From: Macrothele yani
Taxonomy: Eukaryota > Arthropoda > Arachnida > Araneae > Macrothelidae
NCBI GenBank assembly: GCA_039090855.1
Contig: CM076990.1
Coordinates: 201,133,232-201,197,231 of the forward strand
Length of the DNA stretch: 64,000 nt
Reading direction: 5' to 3'
The notes under the pieces are model-generated. The model ran no database searches. It was given only the letters and a program-made list of their open reading frames with translations, and was not told the DNA's origin. Shown piece after piece: positions 10,854-22,110 of the stretch; the first letter of the stretch is position 1; every line of letters starts with the position of its first letter. Both the position numbers and the translations under genes were made by a program.

Positions 10854-13254
10854 GGGGAGCACTCACAAAGCGTAAGAACTCGATTCGGTGGTGCGCCATC
10901 ATAACTGGGGAAAAAAAAAAGGTTTGGTGATAATTTCCGGCAAACCTCTTTTTCTCATGCATTAGTGAAGAATCAGTAGAATACTGATTCATTACTAATA
11001 CACTGACAATCATAACTTCTCTTTTGTTTAACTTATTCTTTCTGAAATTTTGTATACCAGTCTGTTACTGTTCTTCGATGGGGGATTCCTTCCTTAGCGT
11101 GCACGGACGTTTCTGTAGGTTTGTGTTAAAGATTTGGTTTCGATGAACCACTCAACCGTTTTTTTCTAAACGATTACCGTCTTCAATTTAGACTACCGTA
11201 GCATCATCTGCAAAAGCGAAACCACAGTCACACGAAGGTAAACTAAAAAAAAAAAAAAAAAAAAGAGGTGAAATATAAGAAAAGAAAGAAAAATAAATTC
11301 TGCTACCTTTGCATCAGTCACAATTAAACATTTCTTTTTATCACTTAGTTTATCAGTGAAGACAGAATGGTGACTGATCGGGTCTCGAACACTCTTTTAG
11401 ACTTACGGCTAACGAAAACTAGCTTTGTAAGGAAAGTGGGAAAGCATAAGAATAATCTTCATCCCGCATAAAGTTATACGATGTGGAACGAATTTTTCCG
11501 ATTAACACCTAGAAGAGGAGCTGTAGGGTCAAATGCGAGCACGCACTTACGCCATCTGGTGGTAAAGCTGTGCGTCAACAAATGCTGAAAACGAATGATT
11601 CATGCTTTTGCCATCGTTACAGCTATCCGATGCAAAAATAATTTTTCACATTTAACTTTTAGGAACAGAATATTCCAAACACAAATACATTTTTATGCCA
11701 CGTAGCCAACATGCTATGCAATTGGAACAGCTGGGTAGTACCCGAAAAATCTTTATCATGGGTACAACATATATTGCGAAAGATTTTTTCATTCCGGCCT
11801 CTAGCATATCTTGATTATCGTACGAAATTCAAATATTCATTTACCTTGCGAGCTATACATCAGGAAAATTCGACAAGTATGGATTATTCGAGGCTACAAT
11901 TAACCGACAGCAGAACTCTTTTGGTCTAATATATTGTCATACTCCAAGTATGTCATTTTTTCCTTTAAGTCTAAAAACACGAAAAAAAAAAAAAAAAGCA
12001 ACCACATTTCATCGTTTGTGGCACCCCAAGCATGTGAGCGACACGGCACCCCCTTCTCTTTGCACAGTTATTCATTTGAAAGTACCCCTACTTCCAAAGG
12101 AATTCCTTCCATCAAGAAGAAAAAACAACAACTGGGGTGATAGAATTGAAAGAAAGGGGCAAAGGTACAGCAAGAGAGATGAGGCAGTAGCGGTTATTGG
12201 GTTATTGTATTTTTCGGTGGCCTGGTTGCTATTATCAGTAACCGATGATCTCGAGAGATTCCGTTTTGAAAAGCTGTAGATGGAATGTTATCTGTGTTTC
12301 TCTCTTTCTCCCCCCCCCCCCCACCTTTTTTTTCGGCTCCGTGGAATCCGGAGAGGAGAGATGTTTGCCTGAATCTTTCAGGCTGGTGTGACAGTAATGA
12401 GCAGTTATCTAAACTCTCGCGGCGCGCCAATGGACAATAGATGAAGCAAGGCAGAGAGCTTATCGTTTGAAAAATACTCAGCAGGTTCTTCTGAAGTTTT
12501 GCATTGTTTGTAATGTGTGTGATAAAATGTACTTTCATGAGAGGGGAAGGGGGCTAGGATTCATTTTTGTTTTTATTTTTTCTTTATTAAAAATACAATA
12601 GTTCATAAACAAAATGAAAGCACTTCATCGTTGGAAATCGTTGCAATTTTATCGCTTACAGATGACGGGATATGAAAGAAGATAGGATGCTAATAAAATT
12701 CCTAGCCAACACTTTATGTTTGGTGTACAACATTAACTATGAGCATTTTGGACACACAAATCAGAAGATTAACCTTCAATATGATTTTTAGGAAATTTAT
12801 TTTTTATTTTTGCATATTGCATATTCTTCAAATGTTTCAGAATATGTTAATCAAAGAAAAGTCTTCAGGGTGTTTTTAAAAATATCTCCAAGCAGTTGGG
12901 AATACTGTATTTCCCCATTATGGCATTCCGACATACATAGGTTGCCTATGTCCAATTCAGTGGAGCAACGAAAAACTAAGAATTTCGTGATTTTGTTAAG
13001 TCATACTAGGTGACACATTCACTTGTAACGCACTACGACACATGGCGTACTACTGAGGTGACACATTCTGAAACGTTTGAAGAATGTGATACGCAAAATT
13101 AAAAAAATAGCCCTACATAAAAATAAATGAACATAGGACTATTTTTTGCACCAACTGTAAATTCGAAGAAAGCCTGTAGAGTAAATTGCTATTGTGTGGG
13201 GTCTTTAACATCATATGGTGTAAATCGGTATTTATTTTGTGTGAAAACTCTGTA
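10854..13254. other. No recognised gene
   Basis: The stretch is AT-rich unique or unrecognised repeat DNA. It contains homopolymers (A tracts near 11250 and 11980, a C tract near 12310). Frames of 66 to 114 residues occur on both strands (for example 11950-12279 + and 12194-12538 -) but overlap each other, carry low-complexity lysine or glycine runs, and match no family I know. Confidence 0.5.
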
Positions 13255-13655
13255 TGCTGGCGTGTGCACATGTAAATACGTTTTATCGAATAGGTTCTCA
13301 ATTGGTGCAGCAGTCGGACAAGGGTGTATAATGTCCCCATAGGCGTTCAGTATATTTATGCATGCACGCCACAAACATAGAGAGTACTGGTTCATTCGTG
13401 TGTGCAGAGAGATTGTCGTATGCTGATGAAGCAGTCTTTGCCTAAGAGCCAAAATGAGTTACTGAGTATGATGTCCAGGATGAACAAAGTATAATGAAAT
13501 TTAAACTGAATAAATAAGAGGAAAACCAAAGTTATGGGTTTTGAACGAAGAACTATTATCACTGAATGCAACATCAGTTTAAATAGTACAAAGTTAGACC
13601 AGCTGAATGAGTTTATGTATCTAGAAAGCATGTTTGACAGAGAAAGCAAATTAGT
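13255..13655 (+). mobile_element. Second, decayed piece of the 5.4-kb LINE family
   Basis: It matches the reverse-transcriptase part of the LINE at 7.93-9.53 kb but lacks the Tc1 insert. Examples are 'ggtgcagcagtcggacaagg' at about 13303, 'gtttatgtatctagaaagca' near 13610 and 'gtttgacagagaaagcaaat' near 13632. It shows what the LINE looked like before the Tc1 entered. It is joined at about 13655 directly to an RTE fragment. Confidence 0.75.
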
Positions 13656-14690
13656 ACAGTGGCTTTGAAATCCTGCGATACTGAAGATGTTTACATTAGA
13701 ATTATTAATAACATCTATGAAAATCCAAGTGCAAAAAGTTCGGCTGTTTGAAGATACGGCACCAATAAAAGCTGGAAACGGATTGAGACAAGGTGACACC
13801 ACATCTCCCAAACTCTTCAATGCCACATTGCAAAGTGTCTTTCAATCATTGAACTGGGAAAACAAGGGGATAAAGGTTAATGAAGATTTTTTAACTCACC
13901 TTCGTTTTGCTGATGACATTATCATTTTTGCAACTACCGCTTCAGAGCAACACAGTATGATCCAGGAACTTGCTGAGAAGAGTAATGAAGTGGAATTAAA
14001 AAAACTTTTAGAAGACAAAACTGATGTACAAAGCTTTATCAAGAAATAAAAATTTATGGATTGATGGGGAAAGCTCGAGGTAACCGATACCTCGACTTAA
14101 AGAGCAATTGGACAACAGATATCAAGCAAAGGTAACATTGATGAGGAAATTAATCGGCGTATAAAATTTGGTAGGAGAAAGCATTACAATTTTCAAGAGC
14201 AATATGCTATTATGTCTCAAAAGAAAAATGTTTAATCCATGCATCCTTCCATTTCTTACGTACTTGGACTTTAACTAAAAAAGACATACAAATGCTGCAG
14301 ACAACTCAAGGAAGCATGGAGAGATGCTTGCCTATTGTAACCAGGAAAGATCAGATGAAGTACTCGTGGATAAAGAAAATGACAAGAGTGGAATGGACAT
14401 TTCCTATCCACGAAAATCTAAAAAATCTCCATGAATCTATCCTGAAATAGCAATGAGCTGGATATATTACCAAAAGAACGGACCAATAGACAAAACGAAA
14501 GTTTAGACTGGATACCAAGGAACAGAAAAAGACACAGAAGAAGACCACATTGGAGATGGATGGATGAAATTCGAAAGCATGCCGGAATAATATGGAGGAG
14601 AATGGCTCAAGGTAGACAGTTGTGGGGGAAATTTGGGGAGACCTTCATGCAGCAGTGTATTGATGATGGTTGTCAATGATGATGATGATC
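13656..14690 (+). mobile_element. Decayed RTE element, 5' truncated
   Basis: From 'tggctttgaaatcctgc' onward it matches the RTE at 15.79-16.8 kb over its whole 3' part, with stops, small deletions and substitutions. The longest frame (13687-14049) still reads the reverse-transcriptase motifs 'GLRQGDTTSPKLFNATL' and 'LRFADDIIIF', including the catalytic FADD box. It ends with atgatg triplets near 14680 like other family members. It is far older than the two RTE copies that follow. Confidence 0.8.
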
Positions 14691-14697
14691 ATGATGA

Positions 14698-14698
14698 A

Positions 14699-14742
<44 letters not shown>
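14698..14742. repeat. (AT)n microsatellite
   Basis: An AT dinucleotide run follows the atg-rich tail of the preceding RTE and directly precedes the next one. Every RTE tail in this window grades into such a run, so it probably grew from the RTE tail. Confidence 0.9.
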
Positions 14743-14745
<3 letters not shown>

Positions 14746-16816
14746 ACCTTAAAAAACCTTAAAAAACACCATAATACCTTCAAATTGGAACTGAAGAACA
14801 GATTCTCTGCTTTAGAAGACCTAACATCGGAAGAAGGAAGAAGTGGATATTTCTGAAGTTAACAGAAAAATAACCAAAGCTCTTATGGAAACAGCAACAA
14901 AATTAGCTGGGTCTAAGAACAAATTGCATGTGAACAAATTATCAGGAAAAACCAAAATGTTGATGCAAAAAAGAAGAGTGATGAGGACAACTAAAGAAGA
15001 TGTGACTTCCAAAGTGGAATATATAGAGCTATGCAAGACAGTACGAAAAAGTATCACTGAAGACGTAAGGAAATTCAACTGTGAACTAGTAAGGAAAGCA
15101 ATTGAAAACAACCAAAGCCTAAAGATAGCAAAGGGACATCTCAGTAAGGGGAAAAAACAGATTATGGCACTTAGAAAAGAAGATGGTTCTGTAACAAGAA
15201 ATAGAGGCGAAATTTTGACAAGAGTGAAAGATTTCTACTCCAAATTATATGAAAGGGATGATACATGTACTCCAGACATCATGAAAGGTACCAGTACCAG
15301 AGTTCTTCCAGTCCTTCCAGCAGAAGTTGCACATGCAATCGAGAACATGAAGCGGGGAAAAGCTCCAGGAGAAGATGGAATTACTGTAGACATCATACAA
15401 GAAGCAAGTGGAGAAATCGAAACAGTACTCGCCCAAATTTTCACTCGATGCCTTAATGAAGGGAAAGTTCCTGAGGATTGGAACAACGCTACAATGATCT
15501 TGCTACATAAAAAAGGTGACATTGATGATCTCAGGAACTACAGACCTATCAGCCTCCTATCAGTGGTTTATAAAATCTTCACTAAAGTTCTTTCACGCCG
15601 CTTGAAGGTGACACTGGACATGGCTCAACCGAGAGAACAAGCTGGATTCAGGAGTGGCTACAGCACAATAGATCATATCCACGTACTGAGAGAACTAATT
15701 GAAAGAGCGAGGGAATATGAACTTCCATTGTGCATGGCTTTTATCGATTATGAAAAAGCCTTTGATTCGGTGAAACAATCAGCAGTTGCAATGGCTCTGA
15801 AATCCTGCGGTATTGAAGATGCATACATTAATATTATTAATAACATCTATGAAAATGCAAGTGCAAAGATTCGGCTGTTTGAAAATACAACACACATAAA
15901 AATTGGAAAAGGAGTGAGACAAGGTGACACCATATCTCCGAAGCTCCTTAATGCCACATTGGAAAATGTCTTTCAATCACTGAACTGGGAAAACAAAGGG
16001 ATAAAGATTAATGGAGATTATCTAACCCACCTTCATTTTGCTGATGACATAATCATTTTTGCAACTACCCCATCAGAGCTACAGAGTATGATCCAGGAAC
16101 TTGCTGACAAGAGTAAAGAAGTGGGATTAAAAATGAACTTTCAGAAGACAAAAGTGATGTTCAATGCTTTTACAAGAAATGAAGATTTATCGATTGATGG
16201 AGAAAAGCTGGAGATAACAGACACGTACGTTTATCTTGGACAGCAGATATCAAGTGAGGGTCACATTGGTGAAGAAATTAATCGGCGTACAAAACTTGCC
16301 TGGAGAGCTTTTGGAAGAAACAGCATAATTTTCAAGAGCAATATGCCATTATGTCTTAAAAGAAAAGTGTTTGATCAATGCATCCTTCCAGTGCTTACGT
16401 ATGGTGCAGAGACGTGGACCTTAGCTAAAAGAGACATACAAAGGCTGCAGACAACTCAAAGTAGCATGGAGAGGTGCATGCTTGGTGTAACCAGGAGAGA
16501 TAAGAAGAGGAACACGTGGATCCGAAAAATGACAAGAATGGAAGACATCATGATTAGAGTTAAATCCCTGAAATGGCAATGGGCTGGACATACTGCCAGA
16601 AGGACAGATCATCGATGGACAGCCGAAATTTTAGATTGGATTCCAAGGGACAGGAAAAGACCCAGAAGAAGACCACATGGGAGATGGGTGGATGAAATTC
16701 GAAAGTATGCAGGGGTGACATGGAGGAGACTGGCACAAGACAGACCGTTGTGGAGGAAACTTGGGGAGACCTTCGTCCAGCAGTGGATTGATAATGGTTG
16801 ACAATGATGATGATGA

Positions 16817-16830
<14 letters not shown>
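14746..16830 (+). mobile_element. Young RTE-type LINE, 5' truncated
   Basis: It begins in the linker after the endonuclease, as judged against the longer copy (homologous to about 54.4 kb), and runs to the family tail of atg triplets at 16802-16820 followed by (at)n. 5' truncation is the normal result of incomplete target-primed reverse transcription. Agreement with the copies at 52.8 and 55.0-56.4 kb is close over hundreds of bases, so it inserted recently in evolutionary terms. Confidence 0.9.
14843..16801 (+). CDS. RTE reverse transcriptase, uninterrupted partial ORF (652 aa)
   Basis: The protein would reverse-transcribe the element's RNA at a nicked target. Residues 1-110 are a basic linker. 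The polymerase follows, with 'RGKAPGEDGI' at 171-180 and 'NYRPISLLS' at 232-240. Motif A 'FIDYEKAFDSV' is at 300-310 (catalytic Asp 302), motif B 'GVRQGDTISPKL' at 357-368, and the catalytic FADD box at 399-402. The C-terminus holds the 'VLTYGAETW' and 'WAGHTARRTDHRW' blocks seen in RTE proteins. The endonuclease is missing because of the 5' truncation, so this copy cannot move alone, but the polymerase frame has no stop. The first Met is simply the first in frame, not a native start. Confidence 0.9.
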   Translation: MDISEVNRKITKALMETATKLAGSKNKLHVNKLSGKTKMLMQKRRVMRTTKEDVTSKVEYIELCKTVRKSITEDVRKFNCELVRKAIENNQSLKIAKGHLSKGKKQIMALRKEDGSVTRNRGEILTRVKDFYSKLYERDDTCTPDIMKGTSTRVLPVLPAEVAHAIENMKRGKAPGEDGITVDIIQEASGEIETVLAQIFTRCLNEGKVPEDWNNATMILLHKKGDIDDLRNYRPISLLSVVYKIFTKVLSRRLKVTLDMAQPREQAGFRSGYSTIDHIHVLRELIERAREYELPLCMAFIDYEKAFDSVKQSAVAMALKSCGIEDAYINIINNIYENASAKIRLFENTTHIKIGKGVRQGDTISPKLLNATLENVFQSLNWENKGIKINGDYLTHLHFADDIIIFATTPSELQSMIQELADKSKEVGLKMNFQKTKVMFNAFTRNEDLSIDGEKLEITDTYVYLGQQISSEGHIGEEINRRTKLAWRAFGRNSIIFKSNMPLCLKRKVFDQCILPVLTYGAETWTLAKRDIQRLQTTQSSMERCMLGVTRRDKKRNTWIRKMTRMEDIMIRVKSLKWQWAGHTARRTDHRWTAEILDWIPRDRKRPRRRPHGRWVDEIRKYAGVTWRRLAQDRPLWRKLGETFVQQWIDNG

Positions 16831-16859
<29 letters not shown>

Positions 16860-18318
16860 TTTAGATTTATCTTTGAATTACGATTGACAGGAAGTGTTGC
16901 AGGGAAGTGATGTTCAGATTCCTTCAAAATATAGTGCCGATGAATAAACTTAAAATAATTCAGCTGTTGGAATGAATTGCCCTGAATGGCGTTGTGGCCA
17001 GCATTCTTAGACAGAAATAGGGGGTTGTGGGGATGGTTTAAACTCTAGAAATATAAAACTTCCGAGTTTCATAAGCGGTTTTCCAATGGTTTGATAAAAC
17101 AATTCGTACGCCTAAAATATTGTTTAATGAATTACCTCATTCTTAGGAGACTGAATGTTAATTTCGATGGCGTTTCTAGTCTTGTTAACGATAGACAAAG
17201 TGAAGTGATTCACACATAATCAAATGAAGTAAGTCAAATCAGTGAAATCCGAGTACTACACCCTTTCTGTAACTTACAGCCTTTCTCACTTCCCTTTACT
17301 CAAGCAGTCAAAGCCGTTTTATCGTGTAGGTCGCTAACTGACGTCTCTCTGGTGAACGGAGTTAGGCTTTTAGCGTCATATTCCAACAACAGATACTTCG
17401 TTGTGCGGATAAGGTGTCAAAATTAACTGCATACCATTAACTCCCCAGGTAATTACCATCCAACTTCATAACGGGAGCAAACAGCCGCCATTACCACAAG
17501 AACAATGTTCACAGCAGACAGTTATTAAAATGGCGCAGCAAAATAAAAGCTGCGTTGAATAACTTTGACTTAAAGCGCAATTGACGGCAAGAGGAAAAGT
17601 CCTCCACAATTTATAATGGAGTTCACAATTCCTTTAAAGCTTGCCATGCCTGTCTGTCATATCCCTTTGCAAGGCGAGGTCGCGTTGCTCTACTTTCTGC
17701 CTGTTTACGAAACAGCTTTAATTATGTTAACGGTCTTATTTTTCATTTTTCACCTTAACCAGGATTCGTTTTCTTTCTCCCTCTTTGTCTTTCTTTTTTT
17801 TCTTTCTTTCACAGTGAATGGTTCTCTTAAAAGCTGAAGAATTGAAAATTAATCATAATTACTTTAAGGAGAACTAAGAAAGTCGTAAATTAGGCATCAC
17901 GTTTCGCTCCGTGTTCGCCTTTCGATGTGTCCGGAGAATTCCTATCTCGGGTAGGGTCGGTCGGTCTTGCAGATGCGACTGGAATTTTGATGTACAAACA
18001 ACTCCGCCAGGAAAAGGATTTCCTCTTGAAAAGAAAGTTTCTGACGATTGCCATTCCTGCAGTGGTTGTTTTAGCGTTAATAGTGGGGAACACTGGATTA
18101 ACTTCCCCTTTAGGTGTCACAGGGTGTGGCAGTTTATAAGGAAATGGAAGAAAAATAATTTATCAAGTTAAAGGATTATGCAAAAATCTTGTTTTAATCC
18201 TGTTATTTTTTTAATCATGTTAGATCAAACAAATTTCCCATGGAATGTGCTTTTCTTCTGTTTCATTTACTTATTTTTTGCTCATATGATTTCTAATTAA
18301 ACATTAGGTTCCAACAAC
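16831..18318. other. No recognised gene; one open stretch near 17.9 kb
   Basis: Bases 16831-17890 show nothing recognisable. At 17894-18139 both strands stay open for about 75-80 codons. The plus reading contains a hydrophobic segment ('AIPAVVVLALIVGN') that could be a membrane helix. I know no family for either reading and see no splice evidence strong enough to call an exon. Confidence 0.35.
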
Positions 18319-19214
18319 TAGCGCAGTTGCATCACTATTGAATCAATAATCGAAGGACATATTTCAAAACTATTTTTTCTGAAAATTTGGATCGTTTTTT
18401 ATAGAAGCTAAATAAAAAAAGGGTGGGGGGGGGAGAGAAAAAATCTTTTCCAGATTTAATTTTTCAGCAGTTTTAATTAACAGCTCAAAATGCACGTGAA
18501 ACAGGCAAATTTTAAAATAGATATTGCAATCATTTCCTCCTGAGAAAAAAAATGCTGCAACGCTACATTTGCCTTTACAGCCTTAACATGCATCTCCTCC
18601 GTTGTTGTCGACGTCAGTAGTCGCGGTAAGTTTTTGGACAGGGAGTGAAAATACTTCTCACATGATTTTCAAGAATTTTGTGATAGCATCAACCCCTCCA
18701 GTTTGAAAACGACTGCTATAAAATTCTCACTTCTAAAAAACTATTTTTTTATACCTATTAAAAATATATACATTACACTAAAACAGTTTTTTAGATGTGA
18801 GAATTTTATGGCAGTCGTTTGCGAACTGGAGGGGGGGGGGATGCTAGATATCCCAAAATTCTTCTTGAAAATAATGTGAGAAGTACTTTTACTCCCTGTT
18901 CAAAAATTTACCACGACTACTGACGTCGATAACAACGGAGGAGATGCCATGTTAAGGCAGTAAAGGCAAATGTAGCGTTGTAAAAAAAAAAATTCTCAGA
19001 AGGAAATGATTGCAATATCTATTTTAAAATTTGTCTGTTGCACGTGCATTTTGAGCTGTTAATTAAAACTGCAGAAAAATTAAATCTGGAAAAAACTATT
19101 CTTTTCCCTTTTTTTTAATTTGGCTTCTAAATATAAAAAACGATCCAAATTTACAGAAAAAAAGTTTGAAATATGTCCTTTGATTAATAATTCAGTAGTG
19201 ATGCAACTGCGCTA
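18319..19214. repeat. Long inverted repeat (foldback element), ~430-bp arms
   Basis: The left arm 18319-18747 and right arm 18781-19214 are reverse complements with scattered mismatches and a ~33-base AT-rich spacer. The outer ends read 'tagcgcagttgc' and its complement. Matching stretches include 'gacgtcagtagtcg' against 'cgactactgacgtc'. No transposase is inside. It could be a foldback or MITE-like element, or a transcribed hairpin. Confidence 0.9.
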
Positions 19215-20060
19215 CTTTTTAATCCTAAAAATCTGTTCTTCGGACGTTTTAATTATTTTAATAAGTATAGCAAATTTTAAATAGAGTAATAATTTCTAAG
19301 ATTAAAAACATGCATCCTTACCTTTGTGACAAAGATGAACATTCTGTGATACATGTATGTATGTACAATTTTTTCTACATATGTAATTTAGTATCTCATA
19401 TATTTAATAAAAAATACAATCTGCCTTGTCAAGTTCAATTCTGTTCAATTCTAGAAGAAGTCACTTCTCTGTACAGTGAGAATTAAAATCCATCGCATAT
19501 TCTCATTGTTCTTTCAACCCTTTAACCGGCTGGAACGAATTAACCCGGGGTTAGAAAAAGGAGCTGAAATAAATTCAAACGTATATATGCGCTGCCTAAG
19601 AAGTCAGCCGACCGTGGCAGGAACAAGTGAATCTGGTTTCTCCTTAGCATTGTTATTCACATTGCGCACGATGTCCGTGTCAGAGAGACTAGCCTTTCTT
19701 CCTTATGACTTTGGTCATATAACAGAGAATAAAAGACTAGAAGCTAGCACTTATCACGTGTGACATGTTTATGTCCAGTACTGCTGAGATGAGAGAAAGA
19801 ATTGTTTTGCGGTAGCTTTTGTAAAACCCGGCCGACATAAGAACATTTCTGTTTGAGTATCGCAGAAAATTTCTGGCTCCATTTGATCTAGGTACATCGG
19901 CCGCTTAAAAGGTTAATGGATATAATAGAGCGTCATCAGTAGGTTCTACTTTGATTTAGTGTTGTAATTATTTTTCATAAATGTTGTCTTCTTTTCTGGC
20001 TGCTTTTCCAGTGAGTAACAACAGCGGAAAAGTTCAGATCACATAAAACCTCTCCATCTT
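19215..20060. other. No recognised gene
   Basis: A 95-residue plus frame (19476-19763) has no recognisable domain. The remainder is AT-rich DNA between two inverted repeats. I see no tRNA, SINE or transposon end. Confidence 0.4.
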
Positions 20061-20333
20061 TAGTAAGTAGTAACACTGTACTAGTGATCCGATTTATTGG
20101 CGTAGAAAGTAGACACATTAGCGTTTCCAAGCCTTCGCACATCAACCAGATGGCTTTTTTCAAGGAAGTTAGACAGAACTTAGACAGAACTGTTAGACAG
20201 AAATTAGACAGAACTGTCTAACTTCCTTGAAAAAAGCCATCTGGTTGATGTGCGAAAGCTTGGAAACGCTAATGTTTCTACTTTCTACGCCAATAAATCG
20301 GACCACTAGTACAGTGTTACTATTTACTACTTA
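20061..20333. repeat. Inverted repeat, ~118-bp arms
   Basis: The left arm 20061-20177 and right arm 20214-20333 are near-perfect reverse complements ('aaggaagttagacag' against 'ctgtctaacttcctt'). The 36-base spacer repeats 'ttagacagaa'. A single diverged copy of the inner arm recurs at 26480-26532, so this is a repeat family and not a one-off hairpin. Confidence 0.9.
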
Positions 20334-21234
20334 ATTGGTGTACTGTTCCTTGTTATCAATCTATCCATCTTTTATTAAGAATGGAGGTCCTGTCTCTGAA
20401 ATTCTCGCTGAATTTGCAGATAAATGCCATTAATCAAGTTTCGCTTCTCATTCATAATGCGGTTTTGAGTAGAAAAACCTCTTTCACAAGATACTATGGT
20501 CAGTGGAATGGTCAATGCAATCTGAGCTAACGCTACAAAGCTTTAAAAAGCAAGAGATCCATCAACAGCTGAAGAAATGATAAAGTGACAAAACTCATTT
20601 AATCATTTCTCATTTTCATTCCTACCTTGTTAGTAAAGGCAAAATTTCTCATTTTTTTCTCGTTTTCATTCCTTCATACCTAGAGCCATAAAAATATTAA
20701 GAGTTGTTAGCAATGGCAAAATTTCTTAAAAGTCTTTTCTTAAATTGTTTCCCTTCAAAACTGAAGCTTCTGTGCAGCAGTAATGGGGCAATAACGTTCT
20801 TTAATAAAAAAAAAAGGAAAACGTTAAAACGCATTTTTTCCACACATGCCTTGCGCATCTGGGGTCGTGTTTTTCAGCTGCCCGAGATATGAGAAACCGA
20901 AAAGAGATGCAGAGCGGAGGTGGAGAATGAGGGAAGGAGGACTTACATTCTTCATGGCGCAACTGCTATGTTGAAACAGTCGAGGAAGAAAATAGTAGCA
21001 ATGACAACAATTAAAAAAAGTTAGAGGTCGGTTTTTAAATCAGGATGGATAATTTTCGGAGCAGTAACAATACGTCCTAATTTTTTTAGGGAGTGATTTT
21101 AGTTTTTGATGCATGAAATACGCCTGTCCAGGCGTTAATGCGACCTCTAGTCGAATGGAGTGCCATTTTGGGGGAATCTCTGATACTAAGGAGGGCCAAC
21201 TGGCGCGAAATTCGAGAGTTATGAAATTATTAGG
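20334..21234. other. No recognised gene
   Basis: AT-rich DNA with no feature I can name. Bases 20580-20700 contain a loose duplication of a phrase around 'catttctcattttcattcct'. A 62-residue frame at 20704-20892 has no recognisable domain. Confidence 0.4.
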
Positions 21235-21297
21235 GTATGTGCAATCGTCCTTAAAAACTTCGTTTATTTGGTGTAAATTAATATAGAAGCATAAACA

Positions 21298-21333
21298 TGC
21301 AAGCTTTCACCACCAGACGAGTGGCTTCATCAG
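21298..21333 (-). ncRNA. Hammerhead-ribozyme-like motif (left arm)
   Basis: On the minus strand the core box CTGATGA (21333-21327) and GAAA (21308-21305) flank a 5-bp stem (GCCAC with GTGGT) and a 7-base loop. The two boxes are invariant in hammerhead ribozymes. One extra base lies between CTGATGA and the stem, and helix I is not clear, so activity is uncertain. Confidence 0.3.
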
Positions 21334-21481
21334 GAAAATAGATCAATGTGAAAAATGAGAAGTTCTACTTAAAATTTAAGAACGTAAACAATAATGAAAG
21401 TTGCATCACTCTCAGGATCAAACGTACGGAACACCTAGGAGCGCGCACCAAATAGCAGCTAAGTCACACTGAGCTATTTAC

Positions 21482-21525
21482 CTGATAAAACCACCCATCT
21501 GGTGGTGAAAGCTCGTATGTTTATG
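21482..21525 (+). ncRNA. Hammerhead-ribozyme-like motif (right arm), mutated core
   Basis: On the plus strand CTGATAA (21482-21488) stands where CTGATGA is expected, followed by a perfect 6-bp stem (ACCACC with GGTGGT) and GAAA at 21507-21510. The G-to-A change in the core box would be expected to abolish cleavage. It is the mirror of the left-arm motif. Confidence 0.25.
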
Positions 21526-21580
21526 CTTGTATATTAATTAACACCAAATAAACCGAGTTTTTAAGTACGACTGCGCATAC

Positions 21581-21937
21581 TATTCTTGGTGTATTTTTCC
21601 CAGTGCTATATTTTGGTTTACATTAGAGTATGTTGTTCTTCCGCTGACGTGTAAGCAGACGTGCTTTGTACCTCGTAAAAACAAGAGAAATACAGAAAAA
21701 AAGCATAAGTGAAGCCACATAATATATTTTCTTTCATTTTTATATCATGAAGTATTCACAATAAAGTAATGCGTCAAAAAGGAAATATTAGCAAGACTTT
21801 TTCGAACGACTTTTTTACAAAACCAGTATCAAGGATATCCCGTACTCATGACCATGTATCCCTGAAAGCATACTGCCGTACTCGTAACTGCTACGCTGAC
21901 TCCTCCGTCCCCCTCCCCTTCAGCAAATGAAGTTGGT
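21581..21937. other. No recognised gene
   Basis: AT-rich sequence between the inverted-repeat element and a SINE. I see no coding frame or RNA. Confidence 0.4.
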
Positions 21938-22110
21938 ATGGGCCACCCGAATGCCCAAGTGGTCAGAGGCCCTGGTTTCAGGCTAGTAGTCCGAGCTGAA
22001 ATGGGGCTTAAGTCCCTCTTCCTGGAACTAGTGGCCCCAAATTAGGAATGGTTCTAAAAGTCGCTCCTGCTGGTGAGTCAACCCCTTCCACTCCTAAAAA
22101 TGGAAATTGG
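21938..22110 (+). repeat. tRNA-derived SINE-like copy
   Basis: The copy begins with a tRNA-like A box ('gcccaagtggtcagaggcc') and carries the body words 'cttcctggaactagtggccc' and 'caaattagg' shared with the SINEs at 36.5 and 39.3 kb. The B box is decayed. There is no clear target-site duplication. Confidence 0.55.

Larger units (their letters stand above)
21235..21580. repeat. Inverted-repeat element, 107-bp arms, possible Penelope-type terminal repeat
   Basis: Arms 21235-21341 and 21474-21580 are reverse complements with few mismatches, separated by 132 bases. Each arm, read inward to outward, contains 'ctgat(g/a)a', a short complementary pair, 'gaaagc', and then 'atgtttatgctt' and 'caccaaataaac'. 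That order resembles the hammerhead-ribozyme repeats described in Penelope-like retroelements. The spacer encodes nothing recognisable. Confidence 0.7.
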
